Positions 1-7,298 of a stretch of 64,000 nucleotides of DNA are shown piece by piece. Position 1 is the stretch's first letter, and each line of letters begins with the position of its first letter. Made by a program: the position numbers and the translations under genes. Origin of the DNA: Oscillospiraceae bacterium (GTDB lineage Bacteria > Bacillota > Clostridia > Oscillospirales > Ruminococcaceae); NCBI GenBank assembly GCA_004555865.1, contig SFJO01000003.1, positions 1 to 64,000 of the forward strand, written 5' to 3'. The notes beneath the pieces were generated by a model. The model did no database searches and was not told the origin of the DNA. It saw only the letters and a list, made by a program, of their open reading frames with translations.

Positions 1-260
1 GGCCGTTTGACATGCGAGGGTGGCGGAATCGGCAGACGCGCACGTTTGAGGTGCGTGTGGTAACACCATGGGGGTTCAAGTCCCCTCCCTCGCACCATAA
101 CTGGACACCAATTTTGATACAATGCGTATCTTGATTGGTGTCCAGTTTCTTTTTTCATAACCCTTGATTTATAAGGCTTTTTGTAACGTTCGGGGAGGTC
201 TTCGTAGCCTTTCAAAAGTTGTAGCGGCACCTTTGCTGCGCAGCCAATGCCTGTGAGCAT
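1..260 (-). CDS. Possible 5' remnant of an unidentified gene
   Basis: On the minus strand an ATG at 260 follows a very good ribosome binding site (GGGAGGTGA, about nine bases upstream). The frame then stays open for 86 codons to the window edge. The first 35-40 codons look protein-like (they contain ERYKKPYKSR), but the frame continues antisense through the terminator stem and the tRNA, which a real gene would not do. The likeliest reading is the start of a gene whose 3' part was lost next to the tRNA. I do not recognise the protein, and chance is a real alternative. Confidence 0.25.
   Translation of the reverse strand, partial: MLTGIGCAAKVPLQLLKGYEDLPERYKKPYKSRVMKKETGHQSRYALYQNWCPVMVRGRGLEPPWCYHTHLKRARLPIPPPSHVKR
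14..97 (+). tRNA. tRNA-Leu (anticodon GAG)
   Basis: A cloverleaf with the long variable arm of a class II tRNA can be folded by eye. The acceptor stem GCGAGGG (14-20) pairs with CCCTCGC (87-93), followed by the discriminator A and an encoded CCA (95-97). The anticodon stem is 41-45 and the loop 46-52, with anticodon GAG at 48-50, which reads CUC/CUU leucine codons. The TTC-containing T arm is intact. A strong terminator follows immediately. Confidence 0.95.
99..155 (+). terminator. Rho-independent terminator of the tRNA-Leu unit
   Basis: A 14-bp perfect outer stem (99-112 with 134-147) encloses an inner GATAC/GTATC pairing, and a T-rich tail runs to 155. It lies two bases after the tRNA CCA end, so it probably ends the tRNA transcript. 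Confidence 0.85.
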
Positions 261-371
261 CCAAGTTCACCTCCCTTAATTGCCCTTTTGATTTCGCCTT
301 TTTGCGCACGCGCCCCCGAGCCGTTGTCTCAGGCACTTCACTGTAGAGAAATAGCCCGCCCCTCCGAGGCC

Positions 372-400
372 TTGCAAAACTCTGACATTTCTGCTATACT
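372..400 (+). promoter_or_regulatory. Sigma-A promoter of the riboswitch-orphan unit
   Basis: TTGCAA (372-377) and TATACT (395-400) are separated by 17 bases. Transcription would start near 407, just ahead of the conserved riboswitch core. Positions 160-371 show no other feature apart from the start of the minus-strand frame at 260. Confidence 0.65.
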
Positions 401-407
401 GGGGCCA

Positions 408-500
408 CCATAAAGAGTGCGCGAGGGACAGCCCCGTTGACCGCACAGCAACCTACCGGAAGGAAAGGTGCTAAAGGCTGAACGATGGGTCAATACAGTT
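408..500 (+). promoter_or_regulatory. SAM-clan riboswitch (SAM-I/SAM-IV type)
   Basis: The core carries the conserved blocks of the SAM-I/SAM-IV superfamily: GAGGGACAGCCCC, then CAGCAACC, then AAGGTGCTAA. CAGCC (429-433) can pair with GGCTG (476-480). TTGACC (near 437-442) is exactly complementary to GGTCAA (488-493), which would make the pseudoknot typical of the SAM-IV and SAM-I/IV variants rather than plain SAM-I. An intrinsic terminator follows at 507, so the likely mode is transcription termination when S-adenosylmethionine is bound. The class is called by recognising motifs; no covariance model was run. Confidence 0.65.
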
Positions 501-506
501 TTCTTT

Positions 507-536
507 AAGGCTCATCGGACGATGAGCCTTTTCTTT
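507..536 (+). terminator. Riboswitch expression-platform terminator
   Basis: A perfect 10-bp stem (507-516 with 521-530), a four-base GGAC loop and the tail TTCTTT form an intrinsic terminator. It sits between the riboswitch core and the orphan gene start at 565, as expected for a metabolite OFF switch. Confidence 0.85.
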
Positions 537-564
537 ATGAGTGAAAGCAAAGGAGACTGTCTTC

Positions 565-903
565 ATGGTAGAAAAGAACCTACACATAGGCGAGGGGAAG
601 CGTGAGGCCTTCCTCGTCTGCGACCACTCTCTTATATCAGTCGATGCGCCTTTCTTGAAATGGCTTTGCGAGGAGGGGTTCGTTTTCGGTGGATACCACG
701 GCAACTACGGATGCTCTTGGATTTATGTAAACATCACACGAAAGCAGTATGCATACGGAATGCCCGGAGTCGGACTGGCAGAACCTCTTGGAAACCACGC
801 TATTACCATTGAGGAGTTCAAAACCATCTACAGTATTTACAAGAAATACGAGGGGAAAGAATTATTTGTTTTTAGCTCGGCGAAGTTCGACTACGATGAG
901 TAA
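565..903 (+). CDS. Orphan 112-residue protein downstream of a SAM-clan riboswitch
   Basis: The ATG at 565 is preceded by AAAGGAG (549-555) at nine bases, so it is preferred to an in-frame GTG at 541. The product is small, soluble and aromatic-rich, with no signal peptide or membrane segment. Visible runs include GGYHGNYGCSWIYVNI in the first half and an acidic C-terminus ending FDYDE. I do not recognise a family. Its only neighbours in the transcript are the riboswitch and terminator, which suggests a role tied to S-adenosylmethionine or methionine supply, but that is inference from regulation alone. Base composition is more AT-rich than in the flanking genes, which fits an acquired segment beside the tRNA. 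Confidence 0.7.
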   Translation: MVEKNLHIGEGKREAFLVCDHSLISVDAPFLKWLCEEGFVFGGYHGNYGCSWIYVNITRKQYAYGMPGVGLAEPLGNHAITIEEFKTIYSIYKKYEGKELFVFSSAKFDYDE

Positions 904-1086
904 ATCAACGATCACCCATATCGTGGTGTATCTTGTTGTGGCGGCTTCGGCAAAGACTCATTAGGTTAGACTTCACATAGGAAAGCCTCCTGCCGGACGG
1001 AAGCGTGATAAAGAGCATCCCACTCCGATAGGCTAAGCGAACTCGATGCCTCAGACCTCACTGTTCAGGTACTGCTTTAGCAGAAG

Positions 1087-1133
1087 AAAGGCCTCCCCCT
1101 GCAGGACAATCCACCTGCAAGGAGAGGCTTTTC
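1087..1133. terminator. Bidirectional terminator
   Basis: The arms 1087-1105 and 1114-1132 pair almost completely (AAAGGC..CTGCAGG with CCTGCA..GGCTTTT), with T-runs on both strands. It separates the riboswitch unit from the convergent pepT remnant. Positions 904-1086 hold nothing I can identify. Confidence 0.75.
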
Positions 1134-1159
1134 TGCACCCCAAAAAACGCAAAGCGTGA

Positions 1160-1692
1160 TCATATGCTCTCTGCTTCTGCAAACAAAAAGATCAGCTCGC
1201 GCAGGATGGCAGTTACCTGTTCCATAGCTTCCTGCGTGATGTGCTCGTATGGGCTATGATAGGCCCAGCCGCCCAGGCCCAGATTGGGGCACGGAAGCCC
1301 CGCATAGGTCAGGCATGCGCCGTCGGTTCCTCCGCGTGCTGCCACCACGTGGGGTGTTACCCCTGCCGCCAGGCAGGCAAACCTGGCTTTTCCCACCAAC
1401 TGTAGGTGCTCGTCCATCTTTTCTTTCATATTGCGGTATTCTTCTGTGCATCGGATCTGCGCTGCCCCCTTACCCCAACGGTGATTCAGTGTAGCTGCTG
1501 CCTGCTGCAGCAATTCAATGCGCCGCGCAGCTGCACAGTCGCCTGCACTGCATTGAAGGTTCCCCCCCCCTCAATTTCCCCCGCCTCCCAGCCAGCCACG
1601 GTATAGGCGCAGTCCTCCTGAAAACGGGAAAGATCAAAGCTGGCCGTACCACTGCCGATCTCTTCATCCGGCATAAACGCAAGGCTCAGCGT
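1160..1692 (-). pseudogene. pepT: Peptidase T fragment, internally deleted and frameshifted
   Basis: Two minus-strand frames match different parts of tripeptide aminopeptidase PepT, an M20 zinc exopeptidase. The upstream frame (about 1692-1507) has the metal-site segment MPDEEIGSG and continues to NAVQATVQLRG. The downstream frame (about 1513-1160) carries EEYRNMKEKMDEH and the C-terminal block RGGTDGACLTYAGLPCPN. Roughly 80-90 residues of the dimerisation/lid region between them are missing, and the junction near 1506 also shifts the frame. The N-terminal third is absent: the homology stops near 1692, where an oppositely oriented pepT fragment begins. The gene cannot make a working peptidase. 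Confidence 0.8.
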
Positions 1693-1698
1693 GCTCGA

Positions 1699-2147
1699 CC
1701 AGCACATGGAAGTGGTGGCGGCCGCCAGCCGCCAAGGCTGCTTTTGAAGCGTGCGGCGTCGCGCCCAAAGTGCAGCCCATCCGCGGCGGCACCGACGGTG
1801 CGCGCCTGAGCTTCGCCGGGCTTCCCTGCCCCAACCTTTCCACGGGCGGAGCCAACTTTCACAGCCGCTATGAGTGCATTCCTGTGGAGGACATGGAATG
1901 CATGGTGGACGTGTTCACCCACCTTGTGAACATCGACCGGGATCTTTTGCTGATTCCGCATATGGCCATTCACATGAACCGGTTAATGAACACCTGCAAA
2001 GGTACATCAGCCCTTGCGCAGCTGGCCATACACTCGCCGTATGAAATCGGCGGCAACCAGGATCCCCTGCATCTGCTGAACGCGATGAAGGCGCTGTACA
2101 GCGCCGAGATTCTGTGCACCCAAGACGGCGAATATCCGGTACTGTAA
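1699..2147 (+). pseudogene. pepT: Second peptidase T C-terminal fragment, fused to foreign coding debris
   Basis: The plus strand from about 1699 begins like the end of the PepT lid (LDQHMEVV). It shifts frame near 1730 and then reads the canonical C-terminus QPIRGGTDGARLSFAGLPC and HSRYECIPVEDME. After MVDVFTHLVNI the homology stops and the frame continues into an IPHMAIHMNR segment resembling M18 aminopeptidases, then into sequence I cannot place (SPYEIGG...), ending at 2147. It lies head-to-head with the minus-strand pepT fragment and differs from it, so these are two paralogous copies or two pieces of a rearranged locus. A mis-assembled join is the main alternative. Confidence 0.75.
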
Positions 2148-2269
2148 CGTACCGCTCTGCTGGCCTCTTTGATGGAAAAGACGGCGCTTGATTTTTTCCC
2201 AAACACGCTTATCTTGTTTCAGGCGTCCACCATTCAAAATGCGCCCCCATTTTCACCAAATCCGCCGCC

Positions 2270-2298
2270 TTGAAATCCGACTTGCTGCGCGATATACT
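2270..2298 (+). promoter_or_regulatory. Sigma-A promoter of the monooxygenase gene
   Basis: TTGAAA (2270-2275) and TATACT (2293-2298) are spaced by exactly 17 bases. Transcription would start near 2305, giving a leader of about 90 bases before the ATG at 2398. Confidence 0.65.
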
Positions 2299-2397
2299 GG
2301 AAGCACAGATCATTTTGCCGATCTGCGGCTGCATGGCGGCCCTGCGATGGATCGGCCGCGAATTTTTTTACGAATTGAAGAAAGAAGGATCTTTTCC

Positions 2398-2691
2398 ATG
2401 AAACCTTTGATGCTGCTTGTCACTTACACCGCACGCCCCGGCCAGCGGGAGGCCTTTTTAAACGAAGTCGCTGCGGCTGGGCTGCAAAGCAAAATCCAGC
2501 AGGAGGACGGCTGCCTGCGTTACGATTACTTCCGCTCCGTTCAGGATGCGGATCAGCTGCTTCTGGTGGAGATCTGGGCCAGCGAAGACCAGCAAAAGCA
2601 ACATATGCAGCATTCCAATATGGCACAGCTTACCCAGATCAAGAATCGTTACATTGCAGCCACGAAGCTGGATCGGGTCTGCCAGGAATAA
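2398..2691 (+). CDS. Antibiotic biosynthesis monooxygenase (ABM) domain protein
   Basis: This 97-residue protein is a single ferredoxin-like alpha/beta domain of the ABM/YgiN type. The family has cofactor-free quinone or aromatic monooxygenases and many members of unknown substrate. Typical features are the opening hydrophobic strand (LMLLVTYTARPG), the QEDGCLRYDYFRS segment, LLLVEIWASEDQQKQH, and the H-x-x-S before the last helix. Length matches the family. The ATG at 2398 is preceded by AAGAAGGA; the frame is open upstream to 2188, but that part lies before the promoter. It is monocistronic, ended by the 2739 terminator. Confidence 0.85.
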   Translation: MKPLMLLVTYTARPGQREAFLNEVAAAGLQSKIQQEDGCLRYDYFRSVQDADQLLLVEIWASEDQQKQHMQHSNMAQLTQIKNRYIAATKLDRVCQE

Positions 2692-2738
2692 GCCTTCCTC
2701 AAAGCCCCGGCGCCACAACAGAATCTGATTTCTTCAAA

Positions 2739-2781
2739 GCAAAAGAGCAGCAGATTTTTACCGTCTGCCGCTCTTTTGTTA
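2739..2781. terminator. Bidirectional terminator between convergent genes
   Basis: AAAAGAGCAGCAGA (2741-2754) pairs with TCTGCCGCTCTTTT (2764-2777) with one mismatch. There are T-runs on both strands. It serves the monooxygenase gene on the plus strand and the thioesterase on the minus strand. Confidence 0.85.
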
Positions 2782-2839
2782 TAGCATTATAAGAATGATC
2801 AATCGTTTCGTTTTTCTGTGCGCTTTTTGCAGCATTCGC

Positions 2840-3322
2840 TCAATACTGCTCAATGCGGCGCTGTTTGCGCAGCTGATTGCGCTTTTCACCGGCAGCCCAC
2901 TCGGCCTTCTCCTCGTCCGTTTCCAGAATCAAACCCGGGACCGGCGTGGGATGGTCGTTCTCATCCAGGGCAACCATTACAAAATACGCCGTATTCACCA
3001 GCTTGCGCTCACCGCTCTTCATTTCTTCCACATAGCTGTCCACCCGAACTTCCATCGAGGTATGACCAACGTAGGTGAGCTTGCCTTCCAGAATCAAGGT
3101 ATCGTTCAGATGAACCGCCTCTTTAAACTGCAGGCTGTCCACCGAAGCGGTCGTCTGGTTGCAGCGGGCATGGCGGCGGGCCACAACACCGGCCACAATG
3201 TCAATCCACTCCATCAGCTGGCCGCCAAACAGACGTCCGGCGCCATTGATGTGGCTGCTTAAAATAATCTGGGTCTGAATCACGGCGGAATCCGCTACAT
3301 GGCGCATCAAACGCTCTTCCAT
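2840..3322 (-). CDS. Acyl-CoA thioesterase, hotdog fold (YkhA/YciA type)
   Basis: The 160-residue product is a single-hotdog acyl-CoA hydrolase that cleaves acyl-CoA thioesters in the cytoplasm. The family core is clear: HINGAGRLFGGQLMEWID, where the GGxLMxxxD segment forms the active-site helix, then SVDSLQFKEAVHLND and the strands FVMVALDENDHP. The ATG at 3322 has a strong GGGAGGT site; an in-frame ATG 30 codons upstream adds nothing conserved. The gene is monocistronic and its promoter carries a conspicuous inverted repeat, so it is probably under a dedicated repressor. Confidence 0.92.
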   Translation of the reverse strand: MEERLMRHVADSAVIQTQIILSSHINGAGRLFGGQLMEWIDIVAGVVARRHARCNQTTASVDSLQFKEAVHLNDTLILEGKLTYVGHTSMEVRVDSYVEEMKSGERKLVNTAYFVMVALDENDHPTPVPGLILETDEEKAEWAAGEKRNQLRKQRRIEQY

Positions 3323-3419
3323 AAAAAGACCTCCCTGTCTTTTCTCAATACCCATTATACGGCCCAACGGCCACTCATTTTTCAAGAGCCACACACTGCT
3401 CTTGTCGCTCATTCGGTCG

Positions 3420-3457
3420 TTTTGAGGGATTGTCTTCAGTATACTATTCCCTCAAAA
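3420..3457. promoter_or_regulatory. Palindromic operator overlapping the thioesterase -10 box
   Basis: A perfect 10-base inverted repeat, TTTTGAGGGA (3420-3429) and TCCCTCAAAA (3448-3457), is separated by 18 bases with the -10 box inside. Placement suits a dimeric repressor that blocks RNA polymerase. The cognate regulator is not identifiable here. Positions 3467-3743 upstream are AT-rich, and I see nothing else in them. Confidence 0.5.
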
Positions 3458-3466
3458 GCTTTACAA
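3438..3466 (-). promoter_or_regulatory. Sigma-A promoter of the acyl-CoA thioesterase
   Basis: On the minus strand TTGTAA (3461-3466) and TATACT (3438-3443) are spaced by 17 bases. The start codon lies about 115 bases downstream. The palindrome at 3420-3457 surrounds the -10 box. Confidence 0.65.
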
Positions 3467-3743
3467 GCGTCAGGCAAAACAGGATTTTTGTTAAATTTTG
3501 CAGCACATTTGTGCAATCCCTACTAAACTTGCGGATTTCTTCTGTTTTGATATTCGAAAGCCAGCATTGGTATATCTTTTACAAATTTCTGCCATATCTT
3601 TTGTGCAATTCGTTTGATCTCGTTTTGCTTTTGCCTACACCAATCCCCCACATGGATGGCCCGCACCCAACCGCAGCCAAACGTTCTTGACGGGCCTGCC
3701 CATTCTTTTGGGCGTACTCCACCGCCTTTTTTGCCCACAGCGC

Positions 3744-3772
3744 TTGACAGAATCCGCCTTGCGGAATATGAT
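3744..3772 (+). promoter_or_regulatory. Consensus sigma-A promoter of thiC
   Basis: TTGACA (3744-3749) and TATGAT (3767-3772) are separated by 17 bases, almost perfect consensus. It lies directly upstream of the TPP riboswitch. Confidence 0.85.
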
Positions 3773-3787
3773 ATGTCTTATAATTTA

Positions 3788-3880
3788 ATGTTGGGGAGCT
3801 TGTGCAGCAGGCTGAGAGGAAGTATGCAAACTTCGACCCGTAAAACCTGATTTGGGTAATGCCAACGTAGGGATTTCAGA
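3788..3880 (+). promoter_or_regulatory. TPP riboswitch (THI element)
   Basis: All conserved blocks are present in order: GGGGAGC (3793), GCTGAGA (3811-3817), CGACCCG, ACCTGAT and GGGTAATGCCAACGTAGGGA (3854-3873). It binds thiamine pyrophosphate and should shut off thiC when TPP is plentiful. The terminator at 3889-3930 indicates transcriptional control. Confidence 0.95.
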
Positions 3881-3888
3881 GCCGTTTT

Positions 3889-3930
3889 CAGGCGCAGTTG
3901 TTCCATGCGGGCAGCTGCGCCTGTTCTTTT
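3889..3930 (+). terminator. TPP riboswitch terminator
   Basis: CAGGCGCAG (3889-3897) pairs with CTGCGCCTG (3915-3923), followed by TTCTTTT. It lies between the TPP aptamer and the thiC start codon. Confidence 0.8.
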
Positions 3931-3978
3931 CCGCCCCGGCAAATCAATCTTATTCTGGAACGCAAAGGAGAAGCAACG

Positions 3979-5289
3979 ATGTCAAACACTGTTTACACCA
4001 CCCAGATGGACGCGGCCCGCAAGGGCATCGTGACCCCGCAGATGGAGGCCGTTGCCAAGAAAGAGCAGCTGCCTGTGGACGAACTGATGGCTCTGATGGC
4101 GCAGGGCAAGGTGGTCATCCCCGCCAACAAAGCGCACACCTGCCTGAACCCCGAGGGCGTTGGCTCCATGCTGCGCACCAAAATCAACGTGAACCTGGGT
4201 GTGAGCCGGGACTGCAAGGATTACGACGTGGAAATGCAGAAGGTGATGAGCGCCGTGAATATGGGCGCTGAGGCCATCATGGACCTTTCCAGCCACGGCA
4301 ACACCCAGCCCTTCCGCAAAAAGCTCACCGCCGAATGTCCCGCCATGATCGGCACCGTGCCGGTGTACGACAGCGTCATTCATTACCAGCGCGACCTGGC
4401 CACCCTCACCGCCAAGGATTTCATTGACGTAGTGCGGCTGCACGCAGAGGACGGTGTGGACTTTGTGACCCTGCACTGCGGCATCACCCGCAAGACCATT
4501 GACCAGATCCGCCGCCATAAGCGCAAGATGAACATCGTCTCCCGCGGCGGTTCTCTGGTGTTTGCCTGGATGTGCATGACCGGCAACGAAAACCCCTTCT
4601 ATGAATATTACGATGAAATTCTGGACATCTGCCGCGAGCACGATGTGACCATCTCGCTGGGCGATGCCTGCCGCCCCGGCTGCCTGGCCGATGCCACCGA
4701 CGTGTGCCAGATTGAAGAGCTGGTGCGCCTGGGCGAGCTGACCAAGCGCGCCTGGGAGAAGGACGTGCAGGTCATGGTGGAAGGCCCCGGTCATGTGCCC
4801 ATGGATCAGATCGCTGCCAACATGAAGGTGCAGCAGACCATCTGCATGGGTGCCCCCTTCTATGTGCTTGGACCTCTGGTCACCGACATCGCCCCCGGCT
4901 ACGACCACATCACGGCTGCCATCGGCGGTGCCATTGCCGCCATGAACGGTGCGGCCTTCCTGTGCTATGTAACCCCCGCCGAGCACCTGGCCCTGCCCAA
5001 CCTGGACGACGTAAAGCAGGGCATCATTGCCAGCAAGATTGCCGCCCACGCCGCCGACATTGCCAAGGGCGTAAAGGGTGCCCGGGACATTGACGACAAG
5101 ATGGGCGACGCCCGCCGCAAGCTGGACTGGGAAGCCCAGTGGGCCTGCGCCATTGACCCGGACACTGCCCGTGCCATTCGGGACGACCGCTCGCCCGAGC
5201 ACGACGACACCTGCTCCATGTGCGGCAAGTTCTGCGCCGTGCGCAGCATGAACAAGGCCCTGGCCGGCGAGTACATCGACATTCTGTGA
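3979..5289 (+). CDS. thiC: Phosphomethylpyrimidine synthase ThiC
   Basis: The enzyme is a radical-SAM protein that rearranges aminoimidazole ribotide to HMP phosphate, the pyrimidine half of thiamine. The product has 436 residues, the shorter anaerobe form. Family hallmarks are the NLGVSRDCKDYD segment, MDLSSHGNTQPFRK, VEGPGHVPMDQI, and a C-terminal cluster CSMCGKFC (Cys412, Cys415, Cys419) for the 4Fe-4S centre. The last spacing here is C-x3-C, whereas many longer ThiC proteins have C-x4-C. AAAGGAG lies eight bases before the ATG at 3979. The gene is monocistronic, with promoter and TPP riboswitch upstream and a terminator downstream; the partner kinase thiD is about 4 kb away. Confidence 0.97.
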   Translation: MSNTVYTTQMDAARKGIVTPQMEAVAKKEQLPVDELMALMAQGKVVIPANKAHTCLNPEGVGSMLRTKINVNLGVSRDCKDYDVEMQKVMSAVNMGAEAIMDLSSHGNTQPFRKKLTAECPAMIGTVPVYDSVIHYQRDLATLTAKDFIDVVRLHAEDGVDFVTLHCGITRKTIDQIRRHKRKMNIVSRGGSLVFAWMCMTGNENPFYEYYDEILDICREHDVTISLGDACRPGCLADATDVCQIEELVRLGELTKRAWEKDVQVMVEGPGHVPMDQIAANMKVQQTICMGAPFYVLGPLVTDIAPGYDHITAAIGGAIAAMNGAAFLCYVTPAEHLALPNLDDVKQGIIASKIAAHAADIAKGVKGARDIDDKMGDARRKLDWEAQWACAIDPDTARAIRDDRSPEHDDTCSMCGKFCAVRSMNKALAGEYIDIL

Positions 5290-5338
5290 TTGCCGTCCGC
5301 CGGTTTTCGGTGCAACGGAAGCTCTGATTAAAAACCGC

Positions 5339-5386
5339 AAAGCGCCCTGCGCTGCCGAAGTTTCGTGCAGTGCAGGGCGCTTTTTT
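5339..5386 (+). terminator. Terminator of thiC
   Basis: AAAGCGCCCTGC (5339-5350) pairs with GCAGGGCGCTTT, followed by a run of T (5381-5386). Confidence 0.9.
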
Positions 5387-5418
5387 CAATTTGGTTGTAA
5401 GTGAAACCGCCGTTTCAA

Positions 5419-6607
5419 TCAGAACTGCTTCTCCAGTTCCGGCCAGAAGGGCGAGAAGTCAAAGGTGGCAAAATAGTCCGCCGGGGTCTCGGCGCGGCGG
5501 ATCAGCTCATGGCTGCCATCCTCTTTCAGCAATACCTCGGCGCTGCGAAGCTTGCCGTTCCACGGCGAACTTATCGTTGTTTTCGCACAGGCCGCCGGTC
5601 ACATCGTACTTATGGTCGCAGGGGGCATTCTCCTTGCCCAGCACGGTGATGTGGTGATAGGCCCCATACATGGCAGGGCGCATCAGGTTGGCAGCGCAGG
5701 CATCCAGGCCGATGTACTCCTTGTAGATGTGCTTCTGGTGCAGCACCGTGGAAACCAGGTGGCCGTAGGGAGCCAGCATAAAGCGGCCCAGCTCGGTAAA
5801 GATGGCCACATCGCCCATGCCCTCCGGCACCAGGATCTCCTCAAACTGCTTGCGCACGCCCTCGCCGATAACCTGAATGTCGTTGGCGGGCTGCTCGGGG
5901 CGGTAATCCACGCCCACTCCGCCGGACAGGTTCACAAAAGCAATGTGTGCGCCGGTGGCCTTGTGCAGGCGCACCGCCAGCTTGAACAGAATGCCCGCCA
6001 GCATGGGATAATATTCGTTGGAGACGGTGTTGCTGGCCAGGAACGCATGAATGCCGAAGTGCTTCACGCCCTTGGCCATCAGCTTTTTATAGGCCTCCAC
6101 CATCTGCTCCTCGCTCATACCGTACTTGGAATCGCCGGGGTTGTCCATGATGTCGTTGCCCATACTGAACACGCCGCCCGGATTGTAGCGGCAGCACACG
6201 GTCTCGGGAATTCCGGCCACCTGCTCCAGGAACTCCACATGAGTCAGGTCATCCAGATTGATGTAGGCATTCAGGTCATAGGCCTTCTTCATGTCCTGCG
6301 CGGGGGTCACGTTGGAAGAGAACATAATGTCGCTGCCCGAAAAGCCGCAGGCCTGGCTGAGCATCAGCTCGGTATACGAAGAGCAGTCCACACCGCAGCC
6401 CTCTTCCTGCAAAATCTTCAGCAGATAAGGGTTCGGGGTCGCCTTCACAGCAAAATACTCCTTGTAGCCCTTGTTCCAGCTGAATGCCTGGTTCAAGCGG
6501 CGGGCGTTCTCGCGAATGCCCTTCTCGTCGTACAGATGAAACGGTGTGGGTACGTCCTGAATAATTTCCTGTGCCTGCGCCAGTGTGATAAACGGTTTCT
6601 TTTCCAT
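5419..6607 (-). pseudogene. lysA: Diaminopimelate decarboxylase, disrupted by an out-of-frame deletion
   Basis: The first roughly 350 residues form a good PLP-dependent alanine-racemase-fold decarboxylase: the PLP lysine segment YFAVKATPNP, the glycine loop NLSGGVGVDY, ELGRFMLAPYG and the catalytic-cysteine segment GGLCENNDKFAV. At 5559/5560 the frame breaks. The true C-terminus (NGKLRSAEVLLKEDG ... FSPFWPELEKQF) continues in another frame to a stop at 5419. Compared with the family, about 28-30 residues are missing at the join, including the conserved substrate-site tyrosine segment near the C-terminus. As read, translation ends at 5507. The enzyme would convert meso-DAP to lysine, so this copy should be inactive unless the lesion is an assembly error. 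The start at 6607 follows GAGGGGAT. Confidence 0.85.
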
Positions 6608-6683
6608 TGCAATCCATCCCCTCGATTGTTCGCCGCCCGGTTCGCAGCAGCCGATTCCGGGCACTTTATTACGCAATAGTACC

Positions 6684-6712
6684 ATTATAGGCGAAACAGC
6701 CCTGTTTGGCAA
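6684..6712 (-). promoter_or_regulatory. Sigma-A promoter of lysA
   Basis: On the minus strand TTGCCA (6707-6712) and TATAAT (6684-6689) are separated by 17 bases. The start codon lies about 75 bases downstream. The promoter is intact although the gene is broken, which suggests a recent lesion. Confidence 0.7.
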
Positions 6713-6750
6713 CCGCACCCGCCGATTTTGCGGCCGGTTTGGGCGGCTTG

Positions 6751-7266
6751 TTAGTATTCCACCCCGCGCCGGGCCGCAATGCCCCGGTCATAGGGGTGCT
6801 TTTCCTTCACCATATGGGTCACATAGTCGGCCGCTTCCAGCAGCCAGGGGGCAGGGCCGCGGCCCGTCACCACCACTTCCGCGGCAGGTGCTGCCTCCCC
6901 AGTCAGTTTCCGCAATGCGTCCTCCGGCAAGAAGCCAAGGCGCGCTGCATCCAGCACCTCGTCCAGAATCAGCAAATCGCACCGGCCCTGCCGCGCCATG
7001 GCCATGCCCTCGGCAAAGATCTCCGCCTGCCGCACAGCGCATTCCGCTTTTTGTGCTTCGTTCATCTGAAAGGTAAAGCAGGCGGCCGTTTTGCCCCGAA
7101 GAATGGTGATGCCCGGCGTTTTCTCCAGAAAATCCACTTCGCCAGTGCCGCGGCCCTTCAAAAACTGCACCAGACAAACCGTCTGCCCACAGCCAAGGGC
7201 ACGCACGGCCAGCCCAATGGCCGCCGTGGTTTTCCCCTTTCCATCGCCGTAATAAACATGAAGCAT
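6751..7266 (-). CDS. cobO: Cob(I)yrinic acid a,c-diamide adenosyltransferase
   Basis: This 171-residue CobO/BtuR-type enzyme transfers the adenosyl group of ATP to the cobalt of a reduced corrinoid to form adenosylcobalamin. The P-loop GDGKGKTTAA is at residues 8-17. The family segments VCLVQFLKG, LLILDEVLDA and EVVVTGRGPAPWLLEAADYV are present, and length is typical. AAGGAG lies eight bases before the ATG. It follows the manC fusion by 32 bases on the same strand. No other corrinoid genes are in the window, so it probably supports salvage of gut corrinoids; that is inference. Confidence 0.93.
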   Translation of the reverse strand: MLHVYYGDGKGKTTAAIGLAVRALGCGQTVCLVQFLKGRGTGEVDFLEKTPGITILRGKTAACFTFQMNEAQKAECAVRQAEIFAEGMAMARQGRCDLLILDEVLDAARLGFLPEDALRKLTGEAAPAAEVVVTGRGPAPWLLEAADYVTHMVKEKHPYDRGIAARRGVEY

Positions 7267-7298
7267 CGTTGGTTTCTCCTTATTTCCGGGGTCACGGT

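Noticed and set aside
3523..3738. A 71-codon minus-strand frame in the thiC upstream region
   Set aside because: It has no ribosome binding site and no recognisable sequence.
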